Source: Acidaminococcaceae bacterium (GTDB taxonomy: Bacteria; Bacillota; Negativicutes; Acidaminococcales; Acidaminococcaceae). From it: a DNA stretch of 64,000 nt. The position numbers and the translations under genes were made by a program. The DNA lies in the NCBI GenBank assembly GCA_944390935.1, contig CALXRU010000003.1, positions 40,915 through 104,914 of the forward strand. Direction: 5' to 3'. Shown piece by piece: positions 25,027 through 33,921 of the stretch (position 1 is the first letter of the stretch; each line of letters starts with the position of its first letter). The notes under the pieces are model-generated. The model searched no databases. It was not told the origin of the DNA and saw only the letters and a program-made list of their open reading frames with translations.

Positions 25027-26435
25027 TGGAACTGTTATTTGAAAAAAGCACGCCCGGCCACGGCTGCGATATTTTCCCCGAATGCGACGTGCCTGTAACT
25101 ACACTTCCCGCGGAACTTGCGCGCAAGGCTGCATTGCCGCTGCCGGAACTGAGCGAAACGGAAATCAGCCGCCACTACACCGCGCTTGCCAAACGCGCAC
25201 ACGGCGTTAACAACGGTTTTTACCCGCTTGGCAGCTGCACCATGAAATACAACCCGCGCATTGATGAAGAAATGGCAGCACTGCCCGGCTTTGCCGCCGT
25301 TCATCCCTTGCAGCCGAAGGAAACTGCACAAGGCTGCCTTGACGCGCTGGAACTTTTAGATAAATACCTGTGCGAAATCACCGGCATGGATAAAATGGGC
25401 TTTCAGCCTGCGGCCGGCGCGCACGGTGAATTTACCGGGCTTTTGCTGATTAAAAAATATCACGAAGCACACGGCGATTATAAACGCACAAAAATTATCG
25501 TGCCCGACAGCGCCCACGGCACCAACCCCGCCAGCGCTGCCATGGCTGGCTTTACCATTGTTAATGTTGCTTCCGGCGCGGACGGCTGCGTTGACCTTGA
25601 CGCACTGCGCGCCGCTGTGGACGACACCACGGCAGGGCTGATGCTGACGAACCCGAACACTGTCGGCCTGTTTGACAGCAACATTCTTGAAATTACGGAC
25701 ATCATTCATCAGGCAGGCGGCCTGTGCTATTACGACGGCGCCAACCTGAACGCCGTTATGGGCATTGCCCGCCCCGGCGATATGGGCTTCGACGTTGTCC
25801 ACCTCAACCTGCACAAAACCTTCTCCACCCCGCACGGCGGCGGCGGCCCGGGCGCAGGCCCTGTCGGCTGCAAAGCCCTGCTGGAAGAATTTTTGCCGAA
25901 ATCCGCCCTTGGCGACGGCGCAGGCGAAGGGCATTTGCAGATGCGCGCCTTTTACGGCAACTTTTTGGTATGCGTAAGGGCGCTGGCCTATGTGCTGACG
26001 CTCGGCGCGGAAGGCGTGCGCGAAGCGAGCGAAACGGCGGTGCTGAACGCCAACTACATGATGCACAAATTAAAGGGCACCTACGATATGGCTTACAGCC
26101 ACACCTGCATGCACGAATTTGTTATGAGCCTGGAGGAACTGAAAAAAGCCACCGGCGTTACCGCGCTGGACGTAGCAAAATCGTTAATCGACCGCGGCAT
26201 TCACCCGCCGACGATGTACTTTCCGCTGATTGTGCATGAAGCGCTGATGCTGGAGCCGACCGAAACCGAAGCCCGCAAGACTTTGGATGAAGCGGTTAAC
26301 GCACTGCTGGAACTGCACCAGCTGGCGCACACCGACGCGGACTATATGCACCACGCACCACACAACGCACAGATTAAACGCCCGGACGAAGTGCAGGCGG
26401 CACGCAAGCCTGTTTTAAAATATGTACACCAGTAA
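25026..26435 (+). CDS. gcvPB: Glycine decarboxylase P protein, subunit 2 (PLP-binding)
   Basis: 469 residues from ATG 25026, which follows AAGGAGGTG at good spacing. The PLP lysine lies in HLNLHKTFSTPHGGGGPGAGP. GSCTMKYNPRIDEEMA and PDSAHGTNPASAAMAGF confirm the family. It forms the Schiff base with glycine, releases CO2 and passes the aminomethyl group to GcvH. The last 14 bases overlap the lplA start. Confidence 0.97.
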   Translation: MELLFEKSTPGHGCDIFPECDVPVTTLPAELARKAALPLPELSETEISRHYTALAKRAHGVNNGFYPLGSCTMKYNPRIDEEMAALPGFAAVHPLQPKETAQGCLDALELLDKYLCEITGMDKMGFQPAAGAHGEFTGLLLIKKYHEAHGDYKRTKIIVPDSAHGTNPASAAMAGFTIVNVASGADGCVDLDALRAAVDDTTAGLMLTNPNTVGLFDSNILEITDIIHQAGGLCYYDGANLNAVMGIARPGDMGFDVVHLNLHKTFSTPHGGGGPGAGPVGCKALLEEFLPKSALGDGAGEGHLQMRAFYGNFLVCVRALAYVLTLGAEGVREASETAVLNANYMMHKLKGTYDMAYSHTCMHEFVMSLEELKKATGVTALDVAKSLIDRGIHPPTMYFPLIVHEALMLEPTETEARKTLDEAVNALLELHQLAHTDADYMHHAPHNAQIKRPDEVQAARKPVLKYVHQ

Positions 26436-27411
26436 AATACCGGTTTCCTGTTACATCACCCGCTGCACCGACCCCTGCCGCAACCTTGCAGCAGAGCGTT
26501 ACCTTTTGGAACACTCGCCCGCAGGCAGCGTAACGCTGTACCTGTGGCAGAACAAAAACACGGTCGTCATCGGGCGCAACCAGAATCCATGGGCGGAATG
26601 TGACATGGCGCTTTTACGTCGGGACGGCGGGCATCTTGTCCGCCGTCTTTCCGGCGGGGGCGCTGTGTACCACGACAGCGGCAATTTAAACTTTACCTTT
26701 TTGACGGACGCCGCCACTTACGACCTTGACCGCCAGCTTGCCGTCATCATCACCGCGCTTGCTTCGCTCGGCATTAAAGCCGAAAAAAGCGGCCGCAACG
26801 ATATTTTGGTAGACGGGCGCAAGGTATCCGGCAACGCCTTTTACACAAGCGGCAATAAAAAATACCACCACGGCACGCTTTTAATCGACGTTAAAACGGA
26901 CGTGATGGCGAAATATTTAACCGTGTCGCCGCTTAAATTGCAGGCTAAAGGTGTCAGCTCCGTTAAAAGCCGCGTGCTTAATTTAAAGGAAGCCTGCCCC
27001 AATCTCACTGTTGCTGCCCTTTCGCAGGCGCTTATTACTGCCTTCGGGCAGATTTATAACAGCGTACCGAAACAGCTTGGCGCAGATTTTTTTGACGAAG
27101 CAGAACTGGCAAAATACGAAGCGGAGTTCCGCTACGACGCCTTCCGCCTTGGCAAACGCCTGCCCTTTACTTGGCAGACGGAAGCACGCTTTGACTGGGG
27201 CGGTTTTACGCTGGCGTGCACAGTTGACGGCGGCATTGTGCAGCAGGCCGAAGTTTACACCGACGCTATGGACTGGCAGGCGCTGCAAAACGCCGGGCGC
27301 TATTTTACCGAAGCAGCCTTTACACCGCAGGCTCTAGCACAGGCAGCGCGCCAAATACCCGGAGCAGCAGGAAACGAAATTGCAGAATTTTTAGCACAAC
27401 TATCAATATAG
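26422..27411 (+). CDS. lplA: Lipoate-protein ligase A
   Basis: 329 residues. The adenylate-forming core shows VVIGRNQNPWAECD, the RRLSGGGAVYHDSGNLNF lipoate-binding loop, and GRKVSGNAFY with the catalytic Lys. A C-terminal accessory domain is present. It attaches free lipoate to GcvH using ATP. The start lies inside gcvPB (14-base overlap), so it depends on translation of that gene. Its presence suggests lipoate is salvaged; no lipA or lipB is seen here. Confidence 0.93.
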   Translation: MYTSKIPVSCYITRCTDPCRNLAAERYLLEHSPAGSVTLYLWQNKNTVVIGRNQNPWAECDMALLRRDGGHLVRRLSGGGAVYHDSGNLNFTFLTDAATYDLDRQLAVIITALASLGIKAEKSGRNDILVDGRKVSGNAFYTSGNKKYHHGTLLIDVKTDVMAKYLTVSPLKLQAKGVSSVKSRVLNLKEACPNLTVAALSQALITAFGQIYNSVPKQLGADFFDEAELAKYEAEFRYDAFRLGKRLPFTWQTEARFDWGGFTLACTVDGGIVQQAEVYTDAMDWQALQNAGRYFTEAAFTPQALAQAARQIPGAAGNEIAEFLAQLSI

Positions 27412-27425
27412 AAAGGTACATCACC

Positions 27426-28817
27426 ATGCAATACGATTTAATTGTTATCGGCGCAGGCCCTGGCGGCTATGTGGCTGCCATCCGCGCGGCGCAGCTGGGC
27501 TTGAAAACCGCTGTGGTTGAGCGCGCAGAGATTGGCGGCACCTGCCTGAACCGCGGCTGCATACCCACCAAAACCTTAATGCATAGCGCCAACTTGTACC
27601 GCGAACTGGACAGCGCCGCCAAAATGGGCATTAACGTAACCGGCGCTTCCGCCGATTTTAAAGCCATGCACGCGCGCAAGACGCAGGTTGTGGAGCAGCT
27701 CCGCGGCGGCGTGGCACAGCTTTTAAAAGGCAACGGCATCGACGTTATCGAAGGCGAAGCAGCTTTTACATCCGCCGGGGCGATTTGCGTTAACGGCGAA
27801 ACCTACACTGCCAAAGATTTTATTATTGCCACCGGCAGCAAGCCGTTTGTGCCGCCCATCCCCGGTGCGGATTTGCCCGGCGTTGTGACGAGCGACGAGA
27901 TGTTGGACACTGACGCCTGCGATTTTAACGAGCTTGTTATTATCGGCGGCGGCGTTATCGGCGTGGAAATGGCAAGCGTTTATAACGGCATTGGCCGTAA
28001 GGTTACGGTTATTGAAGCGCTGGACAGGATTCTGGCGAATATGGACCGCGAGATTTCGCAGAACCTCTCCATGATTTTGAAAAAACGCGGCGTTGCCATA
28101 AACACCGCCAGCACCGTTACCGGCATTACAGCTGATGGCGGCAAACTTACCTGCACTTTTGAACGCAAAGGGCAGACCGAAAGCGTTACCGCCGACGGCG
28201 TGCTGATTTGCGTTGGACGCCGCGCCGTTACCGAAGGGCTGAACACCGAAGCGGCAGGCATTGAGCTGGACCGCGGGCGCGTTAAGGTTGACGGCAATTA
28301 CCAGACCAACGTGCCGCATATTTACGCCATCGGCGACGTTACCGGCGGCATCCAGCTGGCGCACGCAGCCGAAGCGCAGGGCATTGCCTGCGTGGAACAC
28401 ATCTGCGGCGTAAAGTGCACGGTTGACCCGAACCTTGTGCCTGCCTGCGTTTACACTTCACCCGAAATTGCCACCGTTGGCATTACGGCAGACGAAGCCA
28501 AACAGCAGGGCAAAGCCGTTATTACCGGCAAATACATTATGAGCGGCAACGGCAAATCTATTATTGAAAACGAAGAACGCGGCTTTATTAAGCTGGTGTT
28601 TGATGCGGAAAATGAAAAACTTATCGGCGCGCAGCTGATGTGCGGACGCGCCACCGATATGATTGGCGAACTGGTAACGGCTGTCAGCGCCGGGCTGACC
28701 AAAACGCGAATGGCCATGGCGCTGCACCCGCACCCCACCTTCTGCGAAGGCATTACGGAAGCTGTACACGCCGCCGACGGCCACAGCATCCACACCATGC
28801 CCCCGCGCAAAAGATAA
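27426..28817 (+). CDS. lpdA: Dihydrolipoyl dehydrogenase (glycine cleavage L protein)
   Basis: 463 residues. FAD-binding GAGPGG near the N-terminus, redox-active C40 and C45 in GGTCLNRGC, NAD-binding IIGGGVIGVEMAS, IYAIGDVTGG, and the C-terminal HPHPTFCEG with the catalytic His. It reoxidises dihydrolipoyl-GcvH with NAD+. Its place at the end of the gcv operon dedicates it to glycine cleavage, though sharing with other complexes is possible. Followed by a strong terminator. Confidence 0.96.
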   Translation: MQYDLIVIGAGPGGYVAAIRAAQLGLKTAVVERAEIGGTCLNRGCIPTKTLMHSANLYRELDSAAKMGINVTGASADFKAMHARKTQVVEQLRGGVAQLLKGNGIDVIEGEAAFTSAGAICVNGETYTAKDFIIATGSKPFVPPIPGADLPGVVTSDEMLDTDACDFNELVIIGGGVIGVEMASVYNGIGRKVTVIEALDRILANMDREISQNLSMILKKRGVAINTASTVTGITADGGKLTCTFERKGQTESVTADGVLICVGRRAVTEGLNTEAAGIELDRGRVKVDGNYQTNVPHIYAIGDVTGGIQLAHAAEAQGIACVEHICGVKCTVDPNLVPACVYTSPEIATVGITADEAKQQGKAVITGKYIMSGNGKSIIENEERGFIKLVFDAENEKLIGAQLMCGRATDMIGELVTAVSAGLTKTRMAMALHPHPTFCEGITEAVHAADGHSIHTMPPRKR

Positions 28818-28831
28818 CCCCATAAAACACA

Positions 28832-28867
28832 AAAACTTGCAGAAGCATTTACCTCTGCAAGTTTTTT
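28832..28867. terminator. Bidirectional terminator after lpdA
   Basis: AAACTTGCAGA/TCTGCAAGTTT with a 10-base loop and T-runs in both directions; it separates lpdA (+) from the thioredoxin-fold gene (-). Confidence 0.9.
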
Positions 28868-28884
28868 ATTTATCTGTTCAGTTG

Positions 28885-29124
28885 TTACTGCATTTGCTTA
28901 ATTATCTGCATAATTTCTTCAACGCCCAGCACGTTGCCGCCTGCCACAACTTTGCCGTCAATCACCAGCGCCGGCAGCGCCATCGCACCGTAAGCCATAA
29001 TGCGGCGCAGCTCGCTGACATGTTCAAATTTGGCATGGCATTTCAGCTTTTTGGCCGCCACGGCAGTATTCTGAAACAGCAGCTCCACCTGCTTCGTCAT
29101 CGGCCCTAAAACCTTAATTTGCAT
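28885..29124 (-). CDS. Small thioredoxin-fold protein (MTH895-like) lacking the CxxC motif
   Basis: 79 residues. MQIKVLGPMTKQVELLFQN opens in the place where this family normally has G(P)xCxxC, but both cysteines are replaced (Met and Gln). The rest matches the fold: an amphipathic helix, KFEHVSELRRIMAYGAMALPALVIDGKVVAGG with the cis-Pro before the last strands, and a C-terminal helix. The only Cys is in the second strand region (KLKCHAKF). It therefore cannot act as an ordinary dithiol oxidoreductase. It may serve as a binding or scaffold protein. No partner gene is adjacent. Confidence 0.75.
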   Translation of the reverse strand: MQIKVLGPMTKQVELLFQNTAVAAKKLKCHAKFEHVSELRRIMAYGAMALPALVIDGKVVAGGNVLGVEEIMQIIKQMQ

Positions 29125-29227
29125 ATCATCTCACCTTCGTTTCTATCTTTGCTGCACCTTTATCATACCAAAAGGCTTTGGCTAAAGTTTATCCAAATGG
29201 TGAAGTTTTTGCAAATTCTACCGCCGC

Positions 29228-30127
29228 TTAAGTTATTCCGTCCTCCTTCGCTAAAGCGTAAATTAAATGCGGCATGGTTTTGCCCTTGTAGGTTTTTACA
29301 AAACTGCCGCGCACTGTCATCCCCAATCGCTCCGCCACATGGCGGGATTTTTTATTTTCCGGGCGGATTTCCGCAATTACCTCATCTGCACCAAGGCTAT
29401 CAAAAGCATAGCTGACGCAGGCAGCCGCTGCTTCTGCCGCATAGCCGTTGCCCCAGTACGCTTTGGCAAAAATGTACGCCACTCCCGTGTGTCGCACACC
29501 GTTAATTGTTTCAATAAGCGGGCCGCACACACCGATAAACGCTCCATCTGTTTTGCGTTCTACCGTCCAAAAACTAAAGCCGTCTGTTTTATAACGCCGC
29601 AAATTTTCTGCCAGCCAGTTTTCTGCTTCACTGTCCGTAAACGGCGTCTCCCACGCGTACATCACATCAGCGTCCTGCAAAATGGGGCGCAAATTGTCAA
29701 TATCGCTCACCGTTAATTCACGTAGCTCAAGCCTTTCCGTCTGTAATTTTACGCCGCGCGCCAGCTTCTCCACAATCACCTTATCCGCCGGGCAAAAGTC
29801 GTAGGCGGTTACGTCCTGCGGCTGCACCCATGAAAGCTCCGCGTGTTCCAGCCGCTGCGGCTCGCCTTTTGCCGTGCAGTTAAACAGCGTTAAATGTATC
29901 GTTATATCGGGGTAGGTATACGTCACCTCGCAGAATACGCTGCCGGGCATAACCTCAAATGCAAGCTCCTCGCGGCACTCGCGCACCAGCGCCTGCTGTT
30001 TTGTTTCGCCAGCTTCCACCTTACCGCCGGGGAACTCCCACAACAGCGCCCGCGCCTTATCCGCCGGGCGCCTGCAAATAAGTATTTTACCATCGCGCCA
30101 GACCAGCGCCGCCACAACTTCAACCAT
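29228..30127 (-). CDS. Nudix hydrolase (MutT-like) fused to GNAT acetyltransferase
   Basis: 299 residues from ATG 30127 (GAGGTG six bases upstream). Residues 1-130 are a Nudix domain with the full box GGKVEAGETKQQALVRECREEL, MutT/8-oxo-dGTPase-like. Residues about 135-299 are a RimJ/RimL-type GNAT domain (LETRLRLRELTVSDIDNL-like start, YWGNGYAAEAAAACVSYAF acetyl-CoA loop, NKKSRHVAERLGM). A single uninterrupted frame covers both. The fusion suggests either linked activities or simple cotranslation. The GNAT acceptor is unknown. Confidence 0.85.
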   Translation of the reverse strand: MVEVVAALVWRDGKILICRRPADKARALLWEFPGGKVEAGETKQQALVRECREELAFEVMPGSVFCEVTYTYPDITIHLTLFNCTAKGEPQRLEHAELSWVQPQDVTAYDFCPADKVIVEKLARGVKLQTERLELRELTVSDIDNLRPILQDADVMYAWETPFTDSEAENWLAENLRRYKTDGFSFWTVERKTDGAFIGVCGPLIETINGVRHTGVAYIFAKAYWGNGYAAEAAAACVSYAFDSLGADEVIAEIRPENKKSRHVAERLGMTVRGSFVKTYKGKTMPHLIYALAKEDGIT

Positions 30128-30261
30128 TGCCGTCACCTCAAAACATTGTCAGCTTCATCTTAACACAAACGCACGCGTCTTGCAAAAATCCGCACAATAA
30201 CAGGGCTTTTAATTTTATCATTTTTATTTCAATTTAATCATTCCGCTCTTAAATGATTAAA

Positions 30262-30301
30262 TTAAAAAGACACGCTGACTAAATTAAAAAGTTAACGTGC
30301 C
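30262..30301 (-). terminator. Terminator after the ANTAR regulator gene
   Basis: On the minus strand GGCACGTTAAC pairs with GTCAGCGTGTC, followed by TTTTTAATTT. Confidence 0.75.
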
Positions 30302-30313
30302 TTTGTTTATCTT

Positions 30314-30895
30314 TTATTTCTTCTTTTCCGCGCTGGCGATGACGGCTTCGGCCAGTTCTTTTAAGGTTATGCGGCGGTTCATGCTGTACTGTCGCATTTT
30401 GCTGTACGCTTCGTCCTCTGTCAGCCCGTGCGCCGCCATTAAAATGCCCTTGGCGCGGTCCAGCAGTTTGCGTGTTTCCAAACTTTCGCGCAGGTCTGCC
30501 AGTTCGCTGTCCATTTTTTGGTATTCCTTAAAGCGCGCCATTGCCACCTGCATGCTGGCAAAAAGCTGCTCCTCGCGCACCGGTTTTACAAGGTACGCCA
30601 TTACGCCGCTGCTGTTGGCTTTTTCCACCACGTCCTGCTGGCTGTACGCCGTTAAAAGCAGCACCGGCGCGATGTGCCGCTCCGTAATAATCCCCGCTGC
30701 CGTTATGCCGTCCAGCTTCGGCATTTTTACGTCCATTATCACCAAATCGGGCTTTAAGCGCTGCGCCAGCTCAATGGCTTCTTCGCCGTCCGCCGCCTCG
30801 CCCAGCACGGTATGCCCCGCGTCCGTCAGCATTTCGCGCAAATCCAGCCGGATTAACGCTTCGTCATCGGCAATAACAATTTTTAACCCTTCCAT
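30314..30895 (-). CDS. ANTAR-domain response regulator (EutV-like antiterminator)
   Basis: 193 residues. A complete receiver domain (ADDEALIRLD acidic pair, phosphorylated D55 in VIMDVKMPKLDG, and the LVKPV Lys) is followed by a helical linker and an ANTAR RNA-binding domain (KLLDRAKGILMAAHGLTEDEAYSKMRQYSM). Phosphorylated ANTAR regulators bind paired hairpins in nascent RNA and prevent termination. It is two bases after the kinase gene. No eut or other obvious target operon is next to it, so the targets lie elsewhere. Confidence 0.92.
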   Translation of the reverse strand: MEGLKIVIADDEALIRLDLREMLTDAGHTVLGEAADGEEAIELAQRLKPDLVIMDVKMPKLDGITAAGIITERHIAPVLLLTAYSQQDVVEKANSSGVMAYLVKPVREEQLFASMQVAMARFKEYQKMDSELADLRESLETRKLLDRAKGILMAAHGLTEDEAYSKMRQYSMNRRITLKELAEAVIASAEKKK

Positions 30896-30897
30896 TT

Positions 30898-32271
30898 TTA
30901 TCCCCCCAAAGGCAATGCAACTTCGGCGCAGGTCCCTCCCTGCGGCCTGTTTTCTATCTTAAAAGTGCCGTGTAAATCGGCTTCGGCCATTGTTTTTATA
31001 ATGCGCAGTCCCAAACTGTTCTGCGGAAAGCCGTCAAAATCAGGCGGCAGCCCCACGCCGTCGTCCGTCACCGTCAGGCGGCAGCCGCCCTGCGTTTTTT
31101 GCAGGCTTACGCTGATAGCGCCCTGCGTACGTCCGGTAAAAGCATGGTCAAAGCAGTTTTGCAGCATTTCGTTCAACACCAGCGCGATGCTCGTCGCTTT
31201 TTCGGACGGCACCTCGATGTTATCGGCGTTGAACTCTGTTTTCAAGTCCAGCTCCGGCGCGGCCATGCCGCTTAAAATGGCTTTGTAAATGCCCTGCGCC
31301 ACCGCCGCCATGTCCACCGCGCCGCTGCCCTGCTGCGATAAAAATTCATGTACCACGGCAATGCTGTTAACGCGGCTGATACAGTCGCGCAGCACCTCTT
31401 TGGTTTCATCCGCTTTGGCGCGGCGCATTTGCAGGCGCAGCAGGCTGGCAATGGTCTGCAAATTATTTTTTACGCGGTGATGAATTTCCTTAATAACCGC
31501 CGCTTTAACAAGCAGTTCCTCGTCGCGCTTTTTCAGCTCGGTAATGTCGCGCAGTACCACAACGGCGTAGCGTGCTTCCGTCATACCGCCCACGGGCACC
31601 ACGCGCATGGCGAGCAGCATTCCGCGCAGGCGGATTTCCTTGCCTTCCGCCGTGCCGGTTTTCAGTACCATGCCCACCAGCGGCCAGTTAATCTGCACGC
31701 TGTTGGTGCGCAGCCCGCCAAGGTTTGTTACGCCGACGACCTGAAAAATATGCCGCGCGGTGGAGTTGGCAGCGATGATTTTTTTATCAGCGTCCACCAC
31801 CATCAACCCGTCGCCCGGCGCCAGGCGCTCGTAAAACTCGCTTGCGCCCTCCTGACGTGCCGGCGTTTTTAAAAATTCAAACGCTACGTTGATGAACACG
31901 TCCTCCACGCCGCTTAAATCAAAGACCACGGCGGCAAAGCACTTGCCGCGCCTGTCCTGCACCGGATAAACGCGCACGCCCGCAAATTTGCCGAGGCTCA
32001 ATTCGCGCTTGCCTTCCAGCGGCACGTTGCGCTGCAAGCAGCGTACAACCAGCGGTTCTTCGCCGCTGCGTACCTCACGCCCGGGCGCCAGCTCCGCCTG
32101 CTGCAAAAACTGCGTTTTCGGCATCGACTGATGATAAACGCGCAAAAAACGTTTGTCGTCCGACGCGATATACACTGTAATGCAGGCGTGGGCGATATCG
32201 GCGGCAAAGTCCATGCCCTGCCTGATGGAAGCCAGTATATTCTTCTGTTCACTGTTAAGATTCTTTAACAT
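30898..32271 (-). CDS. Sensor histidine kinase, HisKA_2 type (EutW/PdtaS-like)
   Basis: 457 residues, no membrane helix. An N-terminal GAF-like sensing domain (about 1-140, HisKA_N-like with SIRQGMDFAADIAHACITVYIAS) precedes a PAS domain (150-255). A HisKA_2 phosphoacceptor EIHHRVKNNLQTIASLLRLQMRRA and an HATPase domain with NEMLQNCFDHAF and DDGVGLP follow. It should phosphorylate the ANTAR regulator encoded two bases downstream. Being cytosolic, it senses an internal signal. The upstream spacer contains a cluster of DnaA boxes. Confidence 0.92.
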   Translation of the reverse strand: MLKNLNSEQKNILASIRQGMDFAADIAHACITVYIASDDKRFLRVYHQSMPKTQFLQQAELAPGREVRSGEEPLVVRCLQRNVPLEGKRELSLGKFAGVRVYPVQDRRGKCFAAVVFDLSGVEDVFINVAFEFLKTPARQEGASEFYERLAPGDGLMVVDADKKIIAANSTARHIFQVVGVTNLGGLRTNSVQINWPLVGMVLKTGTAEGKEIRLRGMLLAMRVVPVGGMTEARYAVVVLRDITELKKRDEELLVKAAVIKEIHHRVKNNLQTIASLLRLQMRRAKADETKEVLRDCISRVNSIAVVHEFLSQQGSGAVDMAAVAQGIYKAILSGMAAPELDLKTEFNADNIEVPSEKATSIALVLNEMLQNCFDHAFTGRTQGAISVSLQKTQGGCRLTVTDDGVGLPPDFDGFPQNSLGLRIIKTMAEADLHGTFKIENRPQGGTCAEVALPLGG

Positions 32272-32333
32272 GTGTTAACACCAAGTTTTCAAAAAATTTA
32301 CAACGCCTGTGTTTTACACCTTAATTCACAATG

Positions 32334-32415
32334 TTTTCCACATTATGCACAGAGTTTTCCTCAACTAAACCTGTCATTTTCATGCTTTTTCACATACTTA
32401 TGCACGTTATCCACA
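32334..32415 (+). promoter_or_regulatory. Cluster of five same-orientation DnaA boxes
   Basis: TTTTCCACA (32334), TTATGCACA (32343), TTTTTCACA (32386), TTATGCACG (32398) and TTATCCACA (32407) lie in an AT-rich 170-base spacer. Two match TTATNCACA perfectly and the other three differ by one base. Two pairs are directly abutted. The site lies between tsaD and the kinase gene, in the kinase's 5' region. No dnaA or dnaN gene is present, so oriC is not the obvious reading. Confidence 0.65.
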
Positions 32416-32441
32416 GTTTGTGACAAGATAATAGACAGTGT

Positions 32442-33455
32442 TTATCCCAATTTTAATGAAGGCACGGCGTTCAAATCAAGCGGGCTTTTTTCGCCGTTGA
32501 CGTACATAAAGTAACCGCGGCAGGCAATCATTACCGCGTTGTCCGTGCAGAGTATCGGCGTAGGATGAACGAGGCGCGCACCGGCACGCTCCGCCGCTTT
32601 GGCCAAAGTTTCCTGCAAGGTTTTATTGGCAGATACACCGCCCGCCAGCACAATTTCCTTCAGGCCGGTCTGCTTAATGGCGTGCACGCTTTTCTGCACC
32701 AGCGCGTCCACAATGGCATGCTGAAACGACGCTGCCACATCGGCGCGGCTTACTTCTTCGCCCGCCTGCTGTTTGTTGTGCAGGTAGTTGATAACTGCCG
32801 ACTTCAATCCGCTGAAGCTGAATTCAAAATTGTCGCCCAGTTTGGCACGGGGGAAGTCAATCGCCAGAGGGTTGCCCTCCAACGCCAGTTTTTCCACCTC
32901 CGGCCCGCCGGGATACGGCAATCCCAGAACGCGCGCCACTTTATCGAAGGCTTCGCCCGCAGCGTCATCGCGGGTCTGCCCCAAAAGCTCAAAACTGTTG
33001 TAATCCTTAACGACCAGCAGCGCCGTATGCCCGCCGCTGACGACGAGCGCCAGAAACGGCGGCTTTAATTCCGCATCGTTTAAAAAGTTGGCAAAAACAT
33101 GCCCTTCCAGATGGTTCACGCCAATCAACGGTTTATCCGCCGCCCAGGCGAGCGCTTTGGCTGCGGAAAGCCCGACCAGCAGCGCACCGACCAGCCCCGG
33201 GCCGTAGGTAACTGCCACGGCGTCAATCTTCTCCAGCGGCACTTCGGCTTTGGCCAGAGCTTCATCTATAACCGGCAGCACGTTGCGGATATGGTTGCGC
33301 GAGGCGATTTCCGGCACGACGCCGCCGTATTTGCGGTGAATGGGCACCTGCGAGGCGATGATGTTGCTTAAAACCTCGCGCCCGTTTTTAACGACGGCCG
33401 CCGCGGTTTCGTCGCAGCTCGATTCGATGCCGAGTATGTAAATGTCTTTATTCAT
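32442..33455 (-). CDS. tsaD: tRNA N6-threonylcarbamoyladenosine synthase TsaD
   Basis: 337 residues, standard length. [16 protein letters not shown] opens the ASKHA fold; metal-binding H115 and H119 lie in [11 protein letters not shown], with VSGGHTALL and [11 protein letters not shown] further on. It transfers threonylcarbamoyl to A37 of ANN-decoding tRNAs together with TsaB and TsaE. It is the last gene of the tsaE-tsaB-rimI-tsaD operon and overlaps rimI by eight bases. Confidence 0.97.
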   Translation of the reverse strand: MNKDIYILGIESSCDETAAAVVKNGREVLSNIIASQVPIHRKYGGVVPEIASRNHIRNVLPVIDEALAKAEVPLEKIDAVAVTYGPGLVGALLVGLSAAKALAWAADKPLIGVNHLEGHVFANFLNDAELKPPFLALVVSGGHTALLVVKDYNSFELLGQTRDDAAGEAFDKVARVLGLPYPGGPEVEKLALEGNPLAIDFPRAKLGDNFEFSFSGLKSAVINYLHNKQQAGEEVSRADVAASFQHAIVDALVQKSVHAIKQTGLKEIVLAGGVSANKTLQETLAKAAERAGARLVHPTPILCTDNAVMIACRGYFMYVNGEKSPLDLNAVPSLKLG

Positions 33456-33921
33456 GCGTTTCAGCCTCCCTGTACAGCCACATAATCACTGCGTCCTCGT
33501 GGTTGTCGGCGTAATAATTGGGGCGCACGCCCTCTGTGCGGAAGCCGCAGGTCAGGTACATCTTCTGCGCGGCGGCATTGCCCTTGCGCACTTCCAGCGT
33601 AATGGCGTCGGCGTTAGCCTGCCACGCGCGGTTTATCAGCGCCGCCGTAAGTCTGGTACCCAGCCCGCGGTCACGTTCGTCACGCACAACCGCCACGCGC
33701 GTAATCTGCGCTTCGCCCGCCACCAGCCAGTAACCGGCGTACCCGATGACCTTGCCGTTTTCTTCCAGCACAATGTAAGTCGTCAGGCTGTTGTTCAGTT
33801 CGTCCAGCCACATGCTTTCGTTCCATGCGTCAAAAAAAGTGTCGCTTTCTATTTTGGCGGCGTCGATAATATCGCCGAAGGACATGTCACGGATTACTGT
33901 TTCCCGTGCTTCTGTTCCCAT
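33448..33921 (-). CDS. rimI: Ribosomal-protein-S18-alanine N-acetyltransferase RimI
   Basis: 157 residues, GNAT fold. [24 protein letters not shown], the acetyl-CoA loop [13 protein letters not shown] and [24 protein letters not shown] match RimI. It acetylates the N-terminal alanine of S18 in the classical system. Its place between tsaB and tsaD is the conserved bacterial arrangement, which supports the assignment over other GNATs. Overlaps tsaB by 28 bases and tsaD by eight. Confidence 0.93.
   Translation of the reverse strand: MGTEARETVIRDMSFGDIIDAAKIESDTFFDAWNESMWLDELNNSLTTYIVLEENGKVIGYAGYWLVAGEAQITRVAVVRDERDRGLGTRLTAALINRAWQANADAITLEVRKGNAAAQKMYLTCGFRTEGVRPNYYADNHEDAVIMWLYREAETHE

Noticed and set aside
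32272..32441. Chromosomal oriC
   Set aside because: DnaA boxes are present but dnaA, dnaN, gyrB and rpmH are absent from the window, so I report only a DnaA-box cluster.
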